Positions 1 through 8,073 of a stretch of DNA of 64,000 bases are shown here, one piece after another. The position numbers and the translations under genes are program-made. A model generated the notes under the pieces. The model saw only the letters and a list, made by a program, of their open reading frames with translations. It was not told the origin of the DNA and did no database searches. Source of the DNA: Streptomyces sp. NBC_01497 (GTDB lineage Bacteria; Actinomycetota; Actinomycetes; Streptomycetales; Streptomycetaceae); NCBI RefSeq assembly GCF_036250695.1, contig NZ_CP109427.1:3658001-3722000 (forward strand), given 5' to 3'. Position 1 is the first letter of the stretch. The number at the start of each line of letters is the position of its first letter.

Positions 1-303
1 GTCGGCCCGGCGCGCGAGTTCGCGGGCGGCGGTGAGGTCACCGGGATCGCGCAGGTCGAGGGCGACGGAGCGCTTGCCGCGGTTGACGCCGAGGTAGTAC
101 GTCGACACCCCGTCGCGTACGGGCGGCTGCCAGGTGCGGGTCTCGTCGCCCGCCGGGCTCTCGACCTTGACGACGGTGGCGCCCATGTCGGCCAGCAGCA
201 TGGTGGCGTAGGGGCCCGCGAGGACGCGGGAGAAGTCGGCGACCAGGATTCCCGTCAGCGGTGGATCGTCGGGCCCCGCTGTGTCCGCGCTGCTGTCCTG
301 CAT
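1..303 (-). CDS. CaiB/BaiF family (class III) CoA-transferase, partial
   Basis: This is the N-terminal 101 codons of a class III CoA-transferase; the rest lies beyond the left edge of the window. Visible family signatures are the early segment GILVADFSRVLAGPYATMLL (about residues 18-37), then ADMGATVVKVE and the GVNRGKRSVALDLRDP stretch, all typical of the CoA-binding Rossmann part of CaiB/Frc-type enzymes. Such enzymes move CoA between carboxylic acids. The start is the ATG at 303. A CGGACANNTGTCCG palindrome lies 28 bp upstream and recurs twice near the neighbouring IclR gene, suggesting IclR control. The substrate cannot be told from this part. Confidence 0.85.
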   Translation of the reverse strand, partial: MQDSSADTAGPDDPPLTGILVADFSRVLAGPYATMLLADMGATVVKVESPAGDETRTWQPPVRDGVSTYYLGVNRGKRSVALDLRDPGDLTAARELARRAD

Positions 304-330
304 CTCGGCGCCACCCTCCTGTCCGGTCAG

Positions 331-344
331 CGGACAATTGTCCG
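331..344. promoter_or_regulatory. Palindromic operator, copy 1 (CGGACAATTGTCCG)
   Basis: A perfect 14-bp palindrome sits just upstream of the CoA-transferase start. Near-identical palindromes lie at 1450-1463 and 1481-1494 in front of the IclR and VOC genes. The repetition at the promoters flanking an iclR-type gene is what one expects of that regulator's binding site; the assignment is inference. Confidence 0.6.
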
Positions 345-563
345 CCAGGGCGATATGACACCGCGCCCGGCATCCGCGTCAAGACACGCCGCGGCCGCCG
401 GCCCCCGGCCCCGACCTCCGGGAGCGGACTTTCGGAAGCGGGCTCCGCGCCGGAGCACGCCCGGGCCCGCACGAGGCCCCGACCGCGCAGGGCCCTGCCA
501 GGACCAGGCCCCTGCGCCCCGGGGACCCGGGCCCCACGCCCGCCGGGAAGCGGGCGCCGGGCC

Positions 564-1379
564 TCACGCCCCGACGGTCACCTGGGGTACGGCGGCCAGC
601 CGTGCGAAGTCGGCGCCGATCTCACCCGCCGCCTGCAGCAGCAGCGGCAGATGGTGCTCCACCAGCCGGTCCACCGAGGTCTCCGCCGCGTGCGCGTTGA
701 CGTTCAGCGCGGCGATCACCCGGCCCTCGCCGTCGCGCAGCGGCGCCGACACCGACCGGATACCCGGCGCCAGCTCCTCGTCCGCGAGCGCCCAGCCCCG
801 AGCCCGCACCTCGCGAAGCTCCCCGGCGAGCGCCTCGGGGCCGGTCGGCCGGGTGATCACGACGCCCGAGCGGGACGGCTCGGCGAGCACCCGCGCCAGC
901 TCGCCGGGGCCGAGCGCGGCCAGCAGCACCTTGCCGAGCGAGGTCTGCGGCGCCGGGAAGCGGGTGCCGATCTGCACCGCCAGAGTCACGATCTTCGGGA
1001 CCGCCACGCGCGCGACGTAGACGATGTCGGAGCCGTCCAGCTGGGCGATCGAGCAGGACTCGCGGGTCTGCCCCACCAGCCGCTCCATGTGCGGCCGCGC
1101 CACCTCCCACAGGCCCGAGGAGCGTACGTACGCGACGCCGAGGTCGAGCACGCGCGGTGTCAGCGCGTACCGGCCGGCGCCCGTGCCGGTGCCGGTGCGC
1201 ACGTAGCCCAGCTCCTGGAGCGTCAGCAGGATCCGGCGGGCCGTCGGCCGGGCCAGGCCGGTCGCCTCCGCCACCTGGCTCAGCGACATCTCGGGGCAGC
1301 GCGCCGAGAACGCCGCGATCACCTCAAGGCCCCGGGCCAGGGCCTCGATGAAGTCCGGCGTGGTCCCCTCGCGCGCCAT
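564..1379 (-). CDS. IclR-family transcriptional regulator (PcaR/PcaU-like)
   Basis: This is a 271-aa cytoplasmic DNA-binding regulator. The N-terminal winged HTH covers about residues 10-75: DFIEALARGLEVIAAF, then MSLSQVAEATGLARPTARRI, then LGYVR. The C-terminal IclR effector domain follows, with SCSIAQLDGSDIVYVAR, FPAPQTSLGKVLLA and GIRSVSAPLRD. The start EGTTPDFIEALARGL resembles the beta-ketoadipate regulators PcaR/PcaU. I chose the ATG at 1379; the frame is open further upstream but that part looks non-coding. It is divergent from the VOC gene and transcribed toward the CoA-transferase, and three palindromes of one type surround it, so autoregulation plus control of both neighbours is likely. 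The effector, perhaps an aromatic or dicarboxylic acid, is not determined. Confidence 0.92.
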   Translation of the reverse strand: MAREGTTPDFIEALARGLEVIAAFSARCPEMSLSQVAEATGLARPTARRILLTLQELGYVRTGTGTGAGRYALTPRVLDLGVAYVRSSGLWEVARPHMERLVGQTRESCSIAQLDGSDIVYVARVAVPKIVTLAVQIGTRFPAPQTSLGKVLLAALGPGELARVLAEPSRSGVVITRPTGPEALAGELREVRARGWALADEELAPGIRSVSAPLRDGEGRVIAALNVNAHAAETSVDRLVEHHLPLLLQAAGEIGADFARLAAVPQVTVGA

Positions 1380-1449
1380 GGTGCGGCTCCTCTTCGCTGG
1401 CGGACGGCCCCTGCAGGTGGGCCGCAAGACCTTGACAACGTACCCGACA

Positions 1450-1494
1450 GGGACAATTGTCGGATCGCCTGACCGGCGTGCGGACAGATGTCCG
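1450..1494. promoter_or_regulatory. Two palindromic operators, copies 2 and 3
   Basis: Copy 2 (1450-1463, core GACAATTGTC) and copy 3 (1481-1494, CGGACAGATGTCCG) lie 31 bp apart, about three helical turns, in the iclR/VOC divergent promoter region. With copy 1 they define a consensus close to CGGACANNTGTCCG. The spacing would place two dimers on the same DNA face. Confidence 0.6.
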
Positions 1495-1555
1495 CAAGAC
1501 CGGCGGGCCACCTGACCCCCTCACCGGGGAAGCCCGTCCCAAGGGAGCGACGACG

Positions 1556-2086
1556 ATGACCGAGGCCCTGCCGAGCCGCCTGCACCACAACGCCTATGTG
1601 ACCACGGACCAGGAGGCGACCAGGGCCTTCTACGAGGATCTCGTGGGCCTGCCCCTGATCGCCACGTGGAAGGAGTCGGACGAGCTGTTCGGCAAGGTCC
1701 GCACGTACTGCCACACGTTCTACGGCCTCGGCGACGGCAGCGCGCTGGCCTTCTTCCAGTTCGCCGAGGAGGACGACCAGCGGCAGTTCGGCCCGAAGAT
1801 GCCGCACTCGCCGTTCCAGCACATCGCGCTGAAGGTCACGGCGGAGGTGCAGGACGGCATCGCCGCCCGCCTGAAGGAGGCGGACTGGGAGCCGGAGGAG
1901 ACGTACGTACTGGAGCACGGCTACTGCCGCTCGCTCTACACGCGCGACCCCAACGGGCTGCTGCTGGAGTTCACCCTCGACGCGCCCGGCATCGAGACCT
2001 CGGACGCGGAGCGGCGCCGCAGCGCGCACGACGACCTGAAGAGCTGGCTGGCCGGCGACCACACGAGCAACAACACCTACCGCTGA
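1556..2086 (+). CDS. VOC-superfamily (glyoxalase/dioxygenase-fold) protein
   Basis: This 176-aa protein has two betaalphabetabetabeta modules of the vicinal-oxygen-chelate fold. The probable metal ligands are His in LHHNAYV near residue 11, His in PFQHIALKV mid-protein and Glu in DPNGLLLEF. The AFYEDLVGLPL segment is the usual first helix and turn of the fold. The start is the ATG at 1556, preceded by AAGGGAG. It could be a ring-cleavage dioxygenase, a glyoxalase-like isomerase or a lyase; the family alone does not decide. The IclR gene and CoA-transferase next door suggest catabolism of a carboxylated or aromatic compound. A strong hairpin ends the gene. Confidence 0.85.
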   Translation: MTEALPSRLHHNAYVTTDQEATRAFYEDLVGLPLIATWKESDELFGKVRTYCHTFYGLGDGSALAFFQFAEEDDQRQFGPKMPHSPFQHIALKVTAEVQDGIAARLKEADWEPEETYVLEHGYCRSLYTRDPNGLLLEFTLDAPGIETSDAERRRSAHDDLKSWLAGDHTSNNTYR

Positions 2087-2166
2087 CGACCGTTCGCGCG
2101 CCGCCGCACCGGCGACCTGCCGACCCGCCGCATCGCAGACCCGTCGACCCGCCGCGACAAGGCCAC

Positions 2167-2214
2167 GGGGCTACGGGGGCTCGGGGCTACGGGGCTACGG
2201 GGCTACGGGGCTAC
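2167..2214. repeat. Octamer tandem repeat (GGGGCTAC)
   Basis: Six head-to-tail 8-bp units, five perfect and the second GGGGGCTC, lie between the VOC gene and its terminator. An 8-bp period is not codon-like and no reading frame uses it. Confidence 0.8.
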
Positions 2215-2285
2215 GGGAGCACGGTGGACCAGGGCCCGGAGCCACGGCCCCGATCCGGCGGCGCGCGAACGTCGGCCCACGTGCC

Positions 2286-2338
2286 ACAACGACGAACCGG
2301 CCGGACCGCTGGATGCGGTCTGGCCGGTTCGTCGTTGT
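2286..2338. terminator. Bidirectional terminator hairpin
   Basis: A 24-bp inverted repeat (2286-2309 with 2315-2338, one mismatch, 5-nt loop) sits between the convergent VOC and LAETG genes. Confidence 0.8.
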
Positions 2339-2426
2339 CCGTGCGCCGTGCTCAGTGCCGCCCGGTGCTCGGGCGGCGCGCCGGGCCCGGGTGGCGCGCC
2401 ACCCGGGGCGACGCGCCTACGCGGGA

Positions 2427-3335
2427 TCAGGCCTGCGTGCGGTTCCGGCGGCGGGTGAAGACGACGGCGCCGGCGCCGATGACGACGAGGGCGGCACCCG
2501 CGGCGACGAAGGTGGTGGTCTGCGAGCTGTTGCTACCGGTCTCGGCCAGGGTCGGCGTGCTCGACACGGGCTGGGCGACCGGGGTGCCGGACGGGGCGGC
2601 GGTGTCAGCGACGGCCGGGGCGCTGCTGCTCGGCGAGGCGGACGGCGCGGTCGAGTCCGAGGTGGACGGGCTCGGGGAGGTCGAGTCCGAGGTGGACGGC
2701 GACGGGGTGTCGCTGACCGGCGGGCTCGACGGCGGGGTGGCCGGCGGGGACGTCGGCGGCGTGGCCGGGGGGCTCGACGGCGGGGTGGAGCCGCCGCCCT
2801 GGTCGCACTTGTCGAAGGCGCCGTTCCAGTGCGCGATCAGGTCGGTCGGGGTGTACGAGTCGGGGTAGTGCGGCAGGGCGCCGCTCTTGCCGTCGTAGAC
2901 CTTGTTGTTGCCGTACAGGTCGATCTGGCCGAAGCAGTCCGACTTGTCGATGCCCTTGACCTGGAGGGTGGCCTGCTTGGTGCCCTTGGACAGGGTGGCC
3001 TGGTCGACGCCCAGGAAGACCTGGGTGCCGGAGGACTCCCAGCTGGGACCGTCGGCCTTGTACGCCGCGAGCGAGACCGGGTAGTCGCAGCCCTTGGTGA
3101 CGTTGCCCGTGAGCTTGACCTGGATGCTGCTGGGAGCAGAACCGATCGTGTCGTTGGTGGTCCAGCTGTTGCCACCGTCGGTGGAGAACTTCAGCTGGAC
3201 GGCGCCGCAGTGGCCCTGGCCCTGACCGCCCTTGTCGTGGGCGGACGCGGAACCCACGCCGGCGAGGGTCAGCGCCGCAGCCATGGAACCGACTCCGGCA
3301 GCACCTATCAGACGTCTGGCGAATGAACTCTGCAC
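2427..3335 (-). CDS. LAETG-motif cell-wall-anchored surface protein
   Basis: This 302-aa protein is exported and likely sortase-anchored. It has an N-terminal signal peptide (MQSSFARRLIGAAGVGSM to about GSASA, residue 32). A roughly 150-residue extracellular domain follows with four cysteines (HCGAV, KGCDYP, SDCFG, DKCDQ). Next is a Pro/Ser/Thr wall-spanning stretch with repeated SPPATPP and STSDSTSPSP units, then LAETG, a hydrophobic helix (FVAAGAALVVIGAGAVVF) and the basic tail RRRNRTQA. LAETG is the motif preferred by actinobacterial class E sortases. The globular domain resembles secreted Streptomyces proteins of unknown role; I do not assign a function. The ATG at 3335 is the only sensible start ahead of the signal peptide. 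Confidence 0.9.
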   Translation of the reverse strand: MQSSFARRLIGAAGVGSMAAALTLAGVGSASAHDKGGQGQGHCGAVQLKFSTDGGNSWTTNDTIGSAPSSIQVKLTGNVTKGCDYPVSLAAYKADGPSWESSGTQVFLGVDQATLSKGTKQATLQVKGIDKSDCFGQIDLYGNNKVYDGKSGALPHYPDSYTPTDLIAHWNGAFDKCDQGGGSTPPSSPPATPPTSPPATPPSSPPVSDTPSPSTSDSTSPSPSTSDSTAPSASPSSSAPAVADTAAPSGTPVAQPVSSTPTLAETGSNSSQTTTFVAAGAALVVIGAGAVVFTRRRNRTQA

Positions 3336-4215
3336 TTCGGTACTCCTGAATACGTGGCGGTGACCGGTTCCGAGCAGTGCTCACGTGCCCAGCACGCCGC
3401 GCCGCGGGCCTTGTGTCGCGCCCGGGTCGACGAGGAGCTGCCGCCGCCGAGGTAGTTGATGGTCCGTGCCTGATGGCCGGGGAAACGAGTATGCCGCAAC
3501 AGCACGCACGTGACACAAGTGGCCTGCGGAAAACACACCATGACTATGTGTTGTTGAAGCAAAGCTGTGACAGAGGGGAAGGTGCAATCTCGACAAATGC
3601 CTCTCAACGGACGGGCGTCGACTCCAACCCACACAAGCGGAATTTTCCACTCCATGCTCATCGGGCCCCGCTTCCCCGGAGTCCCGGACCGGCAACACGC
3701 CCCAACCGTCACCGGATCGCACCCCTTTCCCTCCCGTCCGGCCGCCGCTCCTCCTCCGACGCGCCCAGCGGACCCCCGAGCGCCCCGGGGACGGCGTCCG
3801 ATATCCGGCGTCCACCCCCACGAATCCGCCACAGCTCCACCACACACACCGAAACCCCCGGGAAGGCCACGACCGCACGCGCCCCGGGAGGGCCGGACGG
3901 ACGGCGGAGCGGAGCACGGCCGCGGAGCCCGAAGTGCGGGGCCGAAGTGCGGAGGCCGAAGTGAGCCCGGCGGACGGCCGGGTGGGGCGCCGGGCGAGGT
4001 GGGCGGAGGGCCCAGTGGAGCGCATGCACGCGACCGGCCGAGGACCTGGCGGGCCCCGAAGCAAGGCCGGGGAGGACGGGAGGGCCCGGGGGGGACGGGT
4101 CGCCGCAGGTGAGCTCACGCAGCACCCGGACGGCGGTCGGGACCCGCCGGTATGCCGCCCCCGAAACCGCTCAACTCCCGTACAGGACAGAGAACTTGAT
4201 CCTTTGACAGAACCG
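3336..4215. other. Long intergenic region, no convincing gene
   Basis: About 880 bp separate the LAETG gene from the GH64 promoter. Open frames exist on both strands but have no plausible start/RBS, no domain-like sequence and high Arg/Pro content, as expected of chance GC-rich frames. The stretch 3520-3660 is comparatively AT-rich and may hold the LAETG-gene promoter. I see no RNA gene. Confidence 0.5.
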
Positions 4216-4245
4216 TTGACGGGCGCCGCGCCGACGGCATATAAA
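4216..4245 (+). promoter_or_regulatory. Sigma70-type promoter of the GH64 gene
   Basis: TTGACG at 4216-4221 and TATAAA at 4240-4245 are separated by 18 bp, an unusually good vegetative promoter for this GC content. The start site would fall near 4252. Confidence 0.7.
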
Positions 4246-4256
4246 CAGTCGCCCCG

Positions 4257-4272
4257 CTGAGAGCGCTCTCAG
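4257..4272. promoter_or_regulatory. LacI-family operator, perfect 16-bp palindrome
   Basis: CTGAGAGCGCTCTCAG begins just downstream of the -10 box and covers the expected start site, an ideal repressor position. The GAGCGCTC core is that of CebR-type LacI-family operators in Streptomyces (TGGGAGCGCTCCCA), so carbohydrate-responsive repression is likely. A similar core recurs before the protease at 41 kb. Confidence 0.7.
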
Positions 4273-4329
4273 ACCGCTCCCGGCAGGCCGAGGCTCAACT
4301 GGCCCCCACTCCCCTCCGAGGAGACACCC

Positions 4330-5727
4330 ATGTCGAGCAGCAGCACCGGCGCACTCGTGCACCGGCAGCCCCCACGGCACCGGCCCAGACCCCTTGTCGC
4401 CATCATCGCCCTGGCCGCCCTCGTCGCGGCATGCCTCCTGGCACTCACGCAGGCGCCCGCCCACGCGGCGGGCACCCTGCTCTCGCAGAACAAGCCCGCC
4501 ACCTCCTCCTCCACCGAGGCCCCCGGCACGCCCGCGTCGGCGGCGGTCGACGGAGACACCACGAGCCGCTGGTCGAGCGCCTTCTCCGACCCGCAGTGGC
4601 TGCAGGTCGACCTCGGCTCCACCTCCCAGATCAGCCAGGTCGTCCTCAACTGGGAAGCCGCGTACGCCACCGCCTTCCAGATCCAGACGTCCACCGACGG
4701 CACCAACTGGACGTCGATCTACTCCACCACCACCGCCACCGGCGGCGTCCAGACGCTCAACGTCACGGGCTCCGGCCGCTACATCCGCGTGTACGGCACC
4801 AAGCGGGCCACCCCGTACGGCTATTCGCTCTACGAGTTCCAGGTGTACGGCACCGGCGGCAGCGGCGGCGGCACCCCGCCCGGCGGTGGCGGCACCAACC
4901 CGACAGGCGACGCCTTCTGGGGCGACACGAGCTCCATCCCGGCCGCCCACAACATGATCGAGGTGAAGGTCCTCAACCGCACCAACGGCGCCTACCCGGA
5001 CAGCCAGGTCTACTGGAGCTTCAACGGGCAGACGCACTCCATCGCCGAGCAGCCCTACCTCGACATGCCGGCCAACTCCTCCGGCCGTATGTACTTCTAC
5101 GTCGGCTCGCCGACCAGTCAGTACCAGGACTTCATCGAATTCACCGTCGGCGGGGGCGTGTTCAACGGCAACACGACCCGGGTCGACGCCTGGGGCCTGC
5201 CCCTCGCGATGCGGCTGCACGCGAGCGACGGGTACGACGTCCAGGTCGGCGACACCCAGTCGCTGTTCGACGAGTCGCGCGACCAGGTCTTCACGGACTT
5301 CGTGGCCGCCGTGCCGCAGCAGTTCCAGGTGCTGGCCCGCTCCCAGGCCCCGTACCGGATCATCGCGCCCGGCAGCGACCCGAGCTTCCAGCCCGGCGGC
5401 GTGAACGCCAACTACTACACCGCGTACGCCCAGTCCGTCGGCGTGAACGAGACCACGCAGCACATCTTCGGCTGTGCCGGCAGCCTTGCGGGCGATCCGA
5501 ACACGTGCGCCGCGCTCAACCGCCACGTGGCGACCCTGCCCGCGGCCCAGCAGTCGGATCCCGGCCAGTTCTACAAGGCGGGCCCGGCCAACTACTACGC
5601 CAAGTTCTGGCACGACCACGCCCTCAACGGCCTGGCCTACGGCTTCCCGTACGACGACGTGGCCGGCCAGTCCTCGTACGTCTCGCACGGCAACGCGCAG
5701 TGGCTGGAGGTGGCGGTCGGCTACTGA
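4330..5727 (+). CDS. Secreted GH64 beta-1,3-glucanase with N-terminal F5/8 type C (CBM32-like) module
   Basis: This 465-aa extracellular enzyme is predicted to cleave laminaripentaose-type units from beta-1,3-glucan. A basic N-terminus and hydrophobic core end at about residue 47 (APAHA). Residues about 48-175 form a discoidin/F5-8C module (TSSSTEAPGTPASAAVDGD, WLQVDLGS, YIRVYGT, FQVYG). A Gly/Pro/Thr linker follows (about 176-193), then a GH64 domain. E271 (DFIEFTVGGG) and D287 (RVDAWGLP) are 16 residues apart, matching the spacing of the catalytic Glu154/Asp170 pair of laminaripentaose-producing glucanase. The start is the ATG at 4330 after GAGGAGAC. A strong promoter and LacI-type operator precede it, indicating induction by glucan breakdown products. 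Confidence 0.93.
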   Translation: MSSSSTGALVHRQPPRHRPRPLVAIIALAALVAACLLALTQAPAHAAGTLLSQNKPATSSSTEAPGTPASAAVDGDTTSRWSSAFSDPQWLQVDLGSTSQISQVVLNWEAAYATAFQIQTSTDGTNWTSIYSTTTATGGVQTLNVTGSGRYIRVYGTKRATPYGYSLYEFQVYGTGGSGGGTPPGGGGTNPTGDAFWGDTSSIPAAHNMIEVKVLNRTNGAYPDSQVYWSFNGQTHSIAEQPYLDMPANSSGRMYFYVGSPTSQYQDFIEFTVGGGVFNGNTTRVDAWGLPLAMRLHASDGYDVQVGDTQSLFDESRDQVFTDFVAAVPQQFQVLARSQAPYRIIAPGSDPSFQPGGVNANYYTAYAQSVGVNETTQHIFGCAGSLAGDPNTCAALNRHVATLPAAQQSDPGQFYKAGPANYYAKFWHDHALNGLAYGFPYDDVAGQSSYVSHGNAQWLEVAVGY

Positions 5728-6171
5728 GCCGACCGACGCGCCGTGAAGGACGGTGGTGCCCGCGGGGACGGACCCGGCGGGCACCACCCGCGTCCGGTGT
5801 CGGGGCGGGGACACGGGGCGCCGGGCGGGGACGCGGGGCGAGGACACGGGACGCCGGGCAGCCCGGCCGGGGGCGCCCCCGCCGGACGCGTGTCCGTCGG
5901 CACGGCCCGGCCCTCCGGTGCCTCCCCCCTGCCATCCGCGATCTCCCGCGTCTCCCGCGACAGCGGCTTCTCCCGCATCTCCCGGACAGCGGCTCCTCCG
6001 GCGTCGCGGATGAGCACGCCGGCGCCCCCGCCGCGAAGAACACCGTCCACGACGGGGCCGAGGCCGTGACACCGCCACTGTCACCGCCACCGGCGGCCCA
6101 TGGCGGCGGCCCACGGGCGGCGGCCGACGCCCGTGGCGGGCGCTCCGCCCCGGGTGCGAAAGAATCCCCCC
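5728..6171. other. Intergenic region with G-rich imperfect repeats
   Basis: No gene is supported. The part around 5805-5860 repeats GGGGAC(A/G)CGGGGCG-like units. Reading frames across it are low-complexity and lack ribosome-binding sites. Confidence 0.5.
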
Positions 6172-7014
6172 ATGAACGGCTCCCACTCCTCCCCGAGGAC
6201 CACCCCCGCCCACACGACCGGCGGCACGCCCGCCGGCCGTTCCCCGAAGGACACGTTCATCACCGTCTACGGGCGCATGCCGGTCCTCGAAGTCCTTCAG
6301 GACACGGCGCTGCGGGTGGACAAGCTGGTCGTCGCGGACAACGCACGCGGCGACAACCTGGACCGCATCCTCCGGCTCGCGTCCCGGCGCGGCGTACCGG
6401 TCAGGGAGGCGAGCGCCCACCGGGTGAAGGTGCTGGCCGGTAACGGCAAGCACGACCAGGGCATCATCGCGGACGTGGTGGCTCCCCGGATGGCGCCGCT
6501 GGCGGAGTTCCTGGACCAGCCGGCCACCGACCGCGCGGCGCAGGGCCGGGGAATCCTGGTGCTGGACGGCGTGAACAACCCGTCCAACGTCGGCATGATC
6601 CTGCGCACGGCGACGGCCGCAGGGCTCGCCGGCGTGGTCCTGCCCCGGGTGGGCTCACCGAGCGTGGACCCACTGGTGATCAAGGCGTCGGCCGGAGTCG
6701 CCTTCCACGCACCGATCCTGCGCTGCCGTACGGCGGCCGAGGGCCTGGAGGACCTGTCGCGGGCCGGATACCGGATCTACGGTCTCTCGGGGGAGGCCGA
6801 GGGCTCCTTCTACACCGAGCGGTTCCCGGAGGACGTCGCCTTCGTGCTGGGCAACGAGACCGAGGGCATCTCCGACGAGGCGGAGCGCTGGGTCGACCGG
6901 TCGCTGCACATCCCGATGGCGGGCGGAGTGGAGTCGCTGAACGTGTCCAGCGCCGCGGCGGTCCTCTGCTTCGACCTGGTCCGCCGCGCCGAGGACCGCG
7001 CCGCGCGCGACTGA
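6172..7014 (+). CDS. TrmH/SpoU-family RNA 2'-O-methyltransferase
   Basis: This 280-aa protein is a SAM-dependent RNA ribose methyltransferase of the SPOUT superfamily. All three SpoU motifs are present: motif 1 NNPSNVGMILRTATAAG (about 141-157), motif 2 FVLGNETEGIS and motif 3 IPMAGGVESLNVSSAAAV, which build the knotted SAM site. The N-terminal RNA-binding substrate domain is ITVYGRMPVLEVLQD onward. The start chosen is ATG 6172; an upstream in-frame stretch lacks coding character. The N-terminal 25 residues are Thr/Pro/Gly-rich. It is a second SpoU protein besides the RlmB-like one at 55.7 kb; the target nucleotide is not evident. Confidence 0.92.
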   Translation: MNGSHSSPRTTPAHTTGGTPAGRSPKDTFITVYGRMPVLEVLQDTALRVDKLVVADNARGDNLDRILRLASRRGVPVREASAHRVKVLAGNGKHDQGIIADVVAPRMAPLAEFLDQPATDRAAQGRGILVLDGVNNPSNVGMILRTATAAGLAGVVLPRVGSPSVDPLVIKASAGVAFHAPILRCRTAAEGLEDLSRAGYRIYGLSGEAEGSFYTERFPEDVAFVLGNETEGISDEAERWVDRSLHIPMAGGVESLNVSSAAAVLCFDLVRRAEDRAARD

Positions 7015-7155
7015 GGGGTGCGGGCGAACGGGTGCGGGCGGCGGGTGCGGGCGGAACGGGCGACGGGCTCCTCCCGCGACCGGCTCCGGGCCCTGCGGGC
7101 CGCCAGGGACGCGCACCCGCGGCACGCACCGTGCTGCGCGCCGAGGACGCGCGGC

Positions 7156-7239
7156 GTGGTGCGTGCTGCGTGGTGCGTGCTGCGTGCTGCGTGCTGCGTG
7201 CTGCGTGCTGCGTGCTGCGTGCTGCGTGCTGCGTGCTGC
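7156..7239. repeat. Heptameric minisatellite (GTGCTGC)n
   Basis: Twelve contiguous 7-bp units end three bases before the stop codon of the ferritin-like gene. They are GTGGTGC-GTGCTGC-GTGGTGC followed by nine perfect GTGCTGC copies (7177-7239). A 7-bp period shifts frame each unit. Alternating CTGC/GTGC can form slipped structures. No gene uses the repeat convincingly. Confidence 0.9.
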
Positions 7240-7242
7240 GGA

Positions 7243-8073
7243 TCAGACCGTCAGCAGTGCCGGGCTCGCGGCCTTGTCGGTCGGCAGGAACGAGTCCGGC
7301 ACCGGGTACTGCCCGAGCACGAAGTGCAGGATCGACGCGTGCATGGCCTCGACCGGCGCGATCGTCGCCGCCGTCTCGATGGCCGCCTTGCTGGTGACGG
7401 TGGAGACCGCCACGAGGTAGGTCTGCGCGGCCTGGTCCTCCAGCTGGAGGGCGAGTTTGGCCACCGCGCCGACGCTCGTGGCCTTGCCGAGGGCCGCCGT
7501 CACATCGGCCTGGTTCGACAGCGGTACGTTCGTGATCGCGGGCTTGCCGGCCTGGCGCAGCGCCGCGTTCCACGCCTTGGCGTGGTCGGCGTGCTGGGCC
7601 ATGGCGGTGGTCACGAACGTCGCGACGGCGGGCGGCACCGTGCCGAGCTTCCCGGCCTTCGCCGCGGCGAGCGTCGCGCGGTACGCGCCGACGGCCTGGT
7701 TCTCCAGGGCCACGGCCAGGGCCACGACCTTCAGGTCGCCCGTGTACGTGCCGCTGCCGGCGGCCGAGGACGCGGCGGCGGGGGCCTCCGTCGCCGCCCC
7801 CGCGGACTTCTTTCCGGTCCCGCCGCCGGAACAGGCGGCCAGGGCGAACGCGGCGGCCGCCCCGCCCGCACCCAGCAGGACCGTGCGGCGGCCCGCGTCG
7901 CGGGGCGCGACGCCCGCGGCTGCCGCACGGCCGCGGATCCCCGCGCCCAGGTCGGTGGTCCCGGCGTGCAGGGCGGGCAGCGTGGCGCGGTGTGCTTCGT
8001 CCATGTCCCGCGTCATGCGGGCGAGTCGGTTCTCGGTGATCCCGAGTTCCCAGCTGTCGCGTTCGGCGCTCAC
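7243..8073 (-). CDS. Ferritin-like domain lipoprotein (second of a pair)
   Basis: This 276-aa protein has a roughly 70-residue N-terminal cytosolic part. A twin-arginine-like signal follows (GRRTVLLGAGGAAAAFALAAC) ending in a lipobox Cys, so it is probably a Tat-exported lipoprotein. After an Ala/Ser linker comes an all-helical domain with repeated acidic/His helices: VALAVALENQAVGAYRATL, MAQHADHAKAWNAAL, KLALQLEDQAAQTYLVAV and IAPVEAMHASIL. The E...ExxH spacing is that of Ferritin_2-type four-helix bundles. The start is the GTG at 8073, which overlaps the upstream stop as GTGA and implies translational coupling. The precise role, metal binding or oxidative stress, is inferred from fold only. 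Confidence 0.85.
   Translation of the reverse strand: MSAERDSWELGITENRLARMTRDMDEAHRATLPALHAGTTDLGAGIRGRAAAAGVAPRDAGRRTVLLGAGGAAAAFALAACSGGGTGKKSAGAATEAPAAASSAAGSGTYTGDLKVVALAVALENQAVGAYRATLAAAKAGKLGTVPPAVATFVTTAMAQHADHAKAWNAALRQAGKPAITNVPLSNQADVTAALGKATSVGAVAKLALQLEDQAAQTYLVAVSTVTSKAAIETAATIAPVEAMHASILHFVLGQYPVPDSFLPTDKAASPALLTV

Noticed and set aside
7156..7239. Possible CRISPR-like array
   Set aside because: Units are 7 bp and contiguous without spacers; no cas gene nearby.
7018..7242. Frames through the heptamer array giving Cys/Leu/Arg/Ala repeats
   Set aside because: All three + frames are open only because of the repeat; no start context or conservation.
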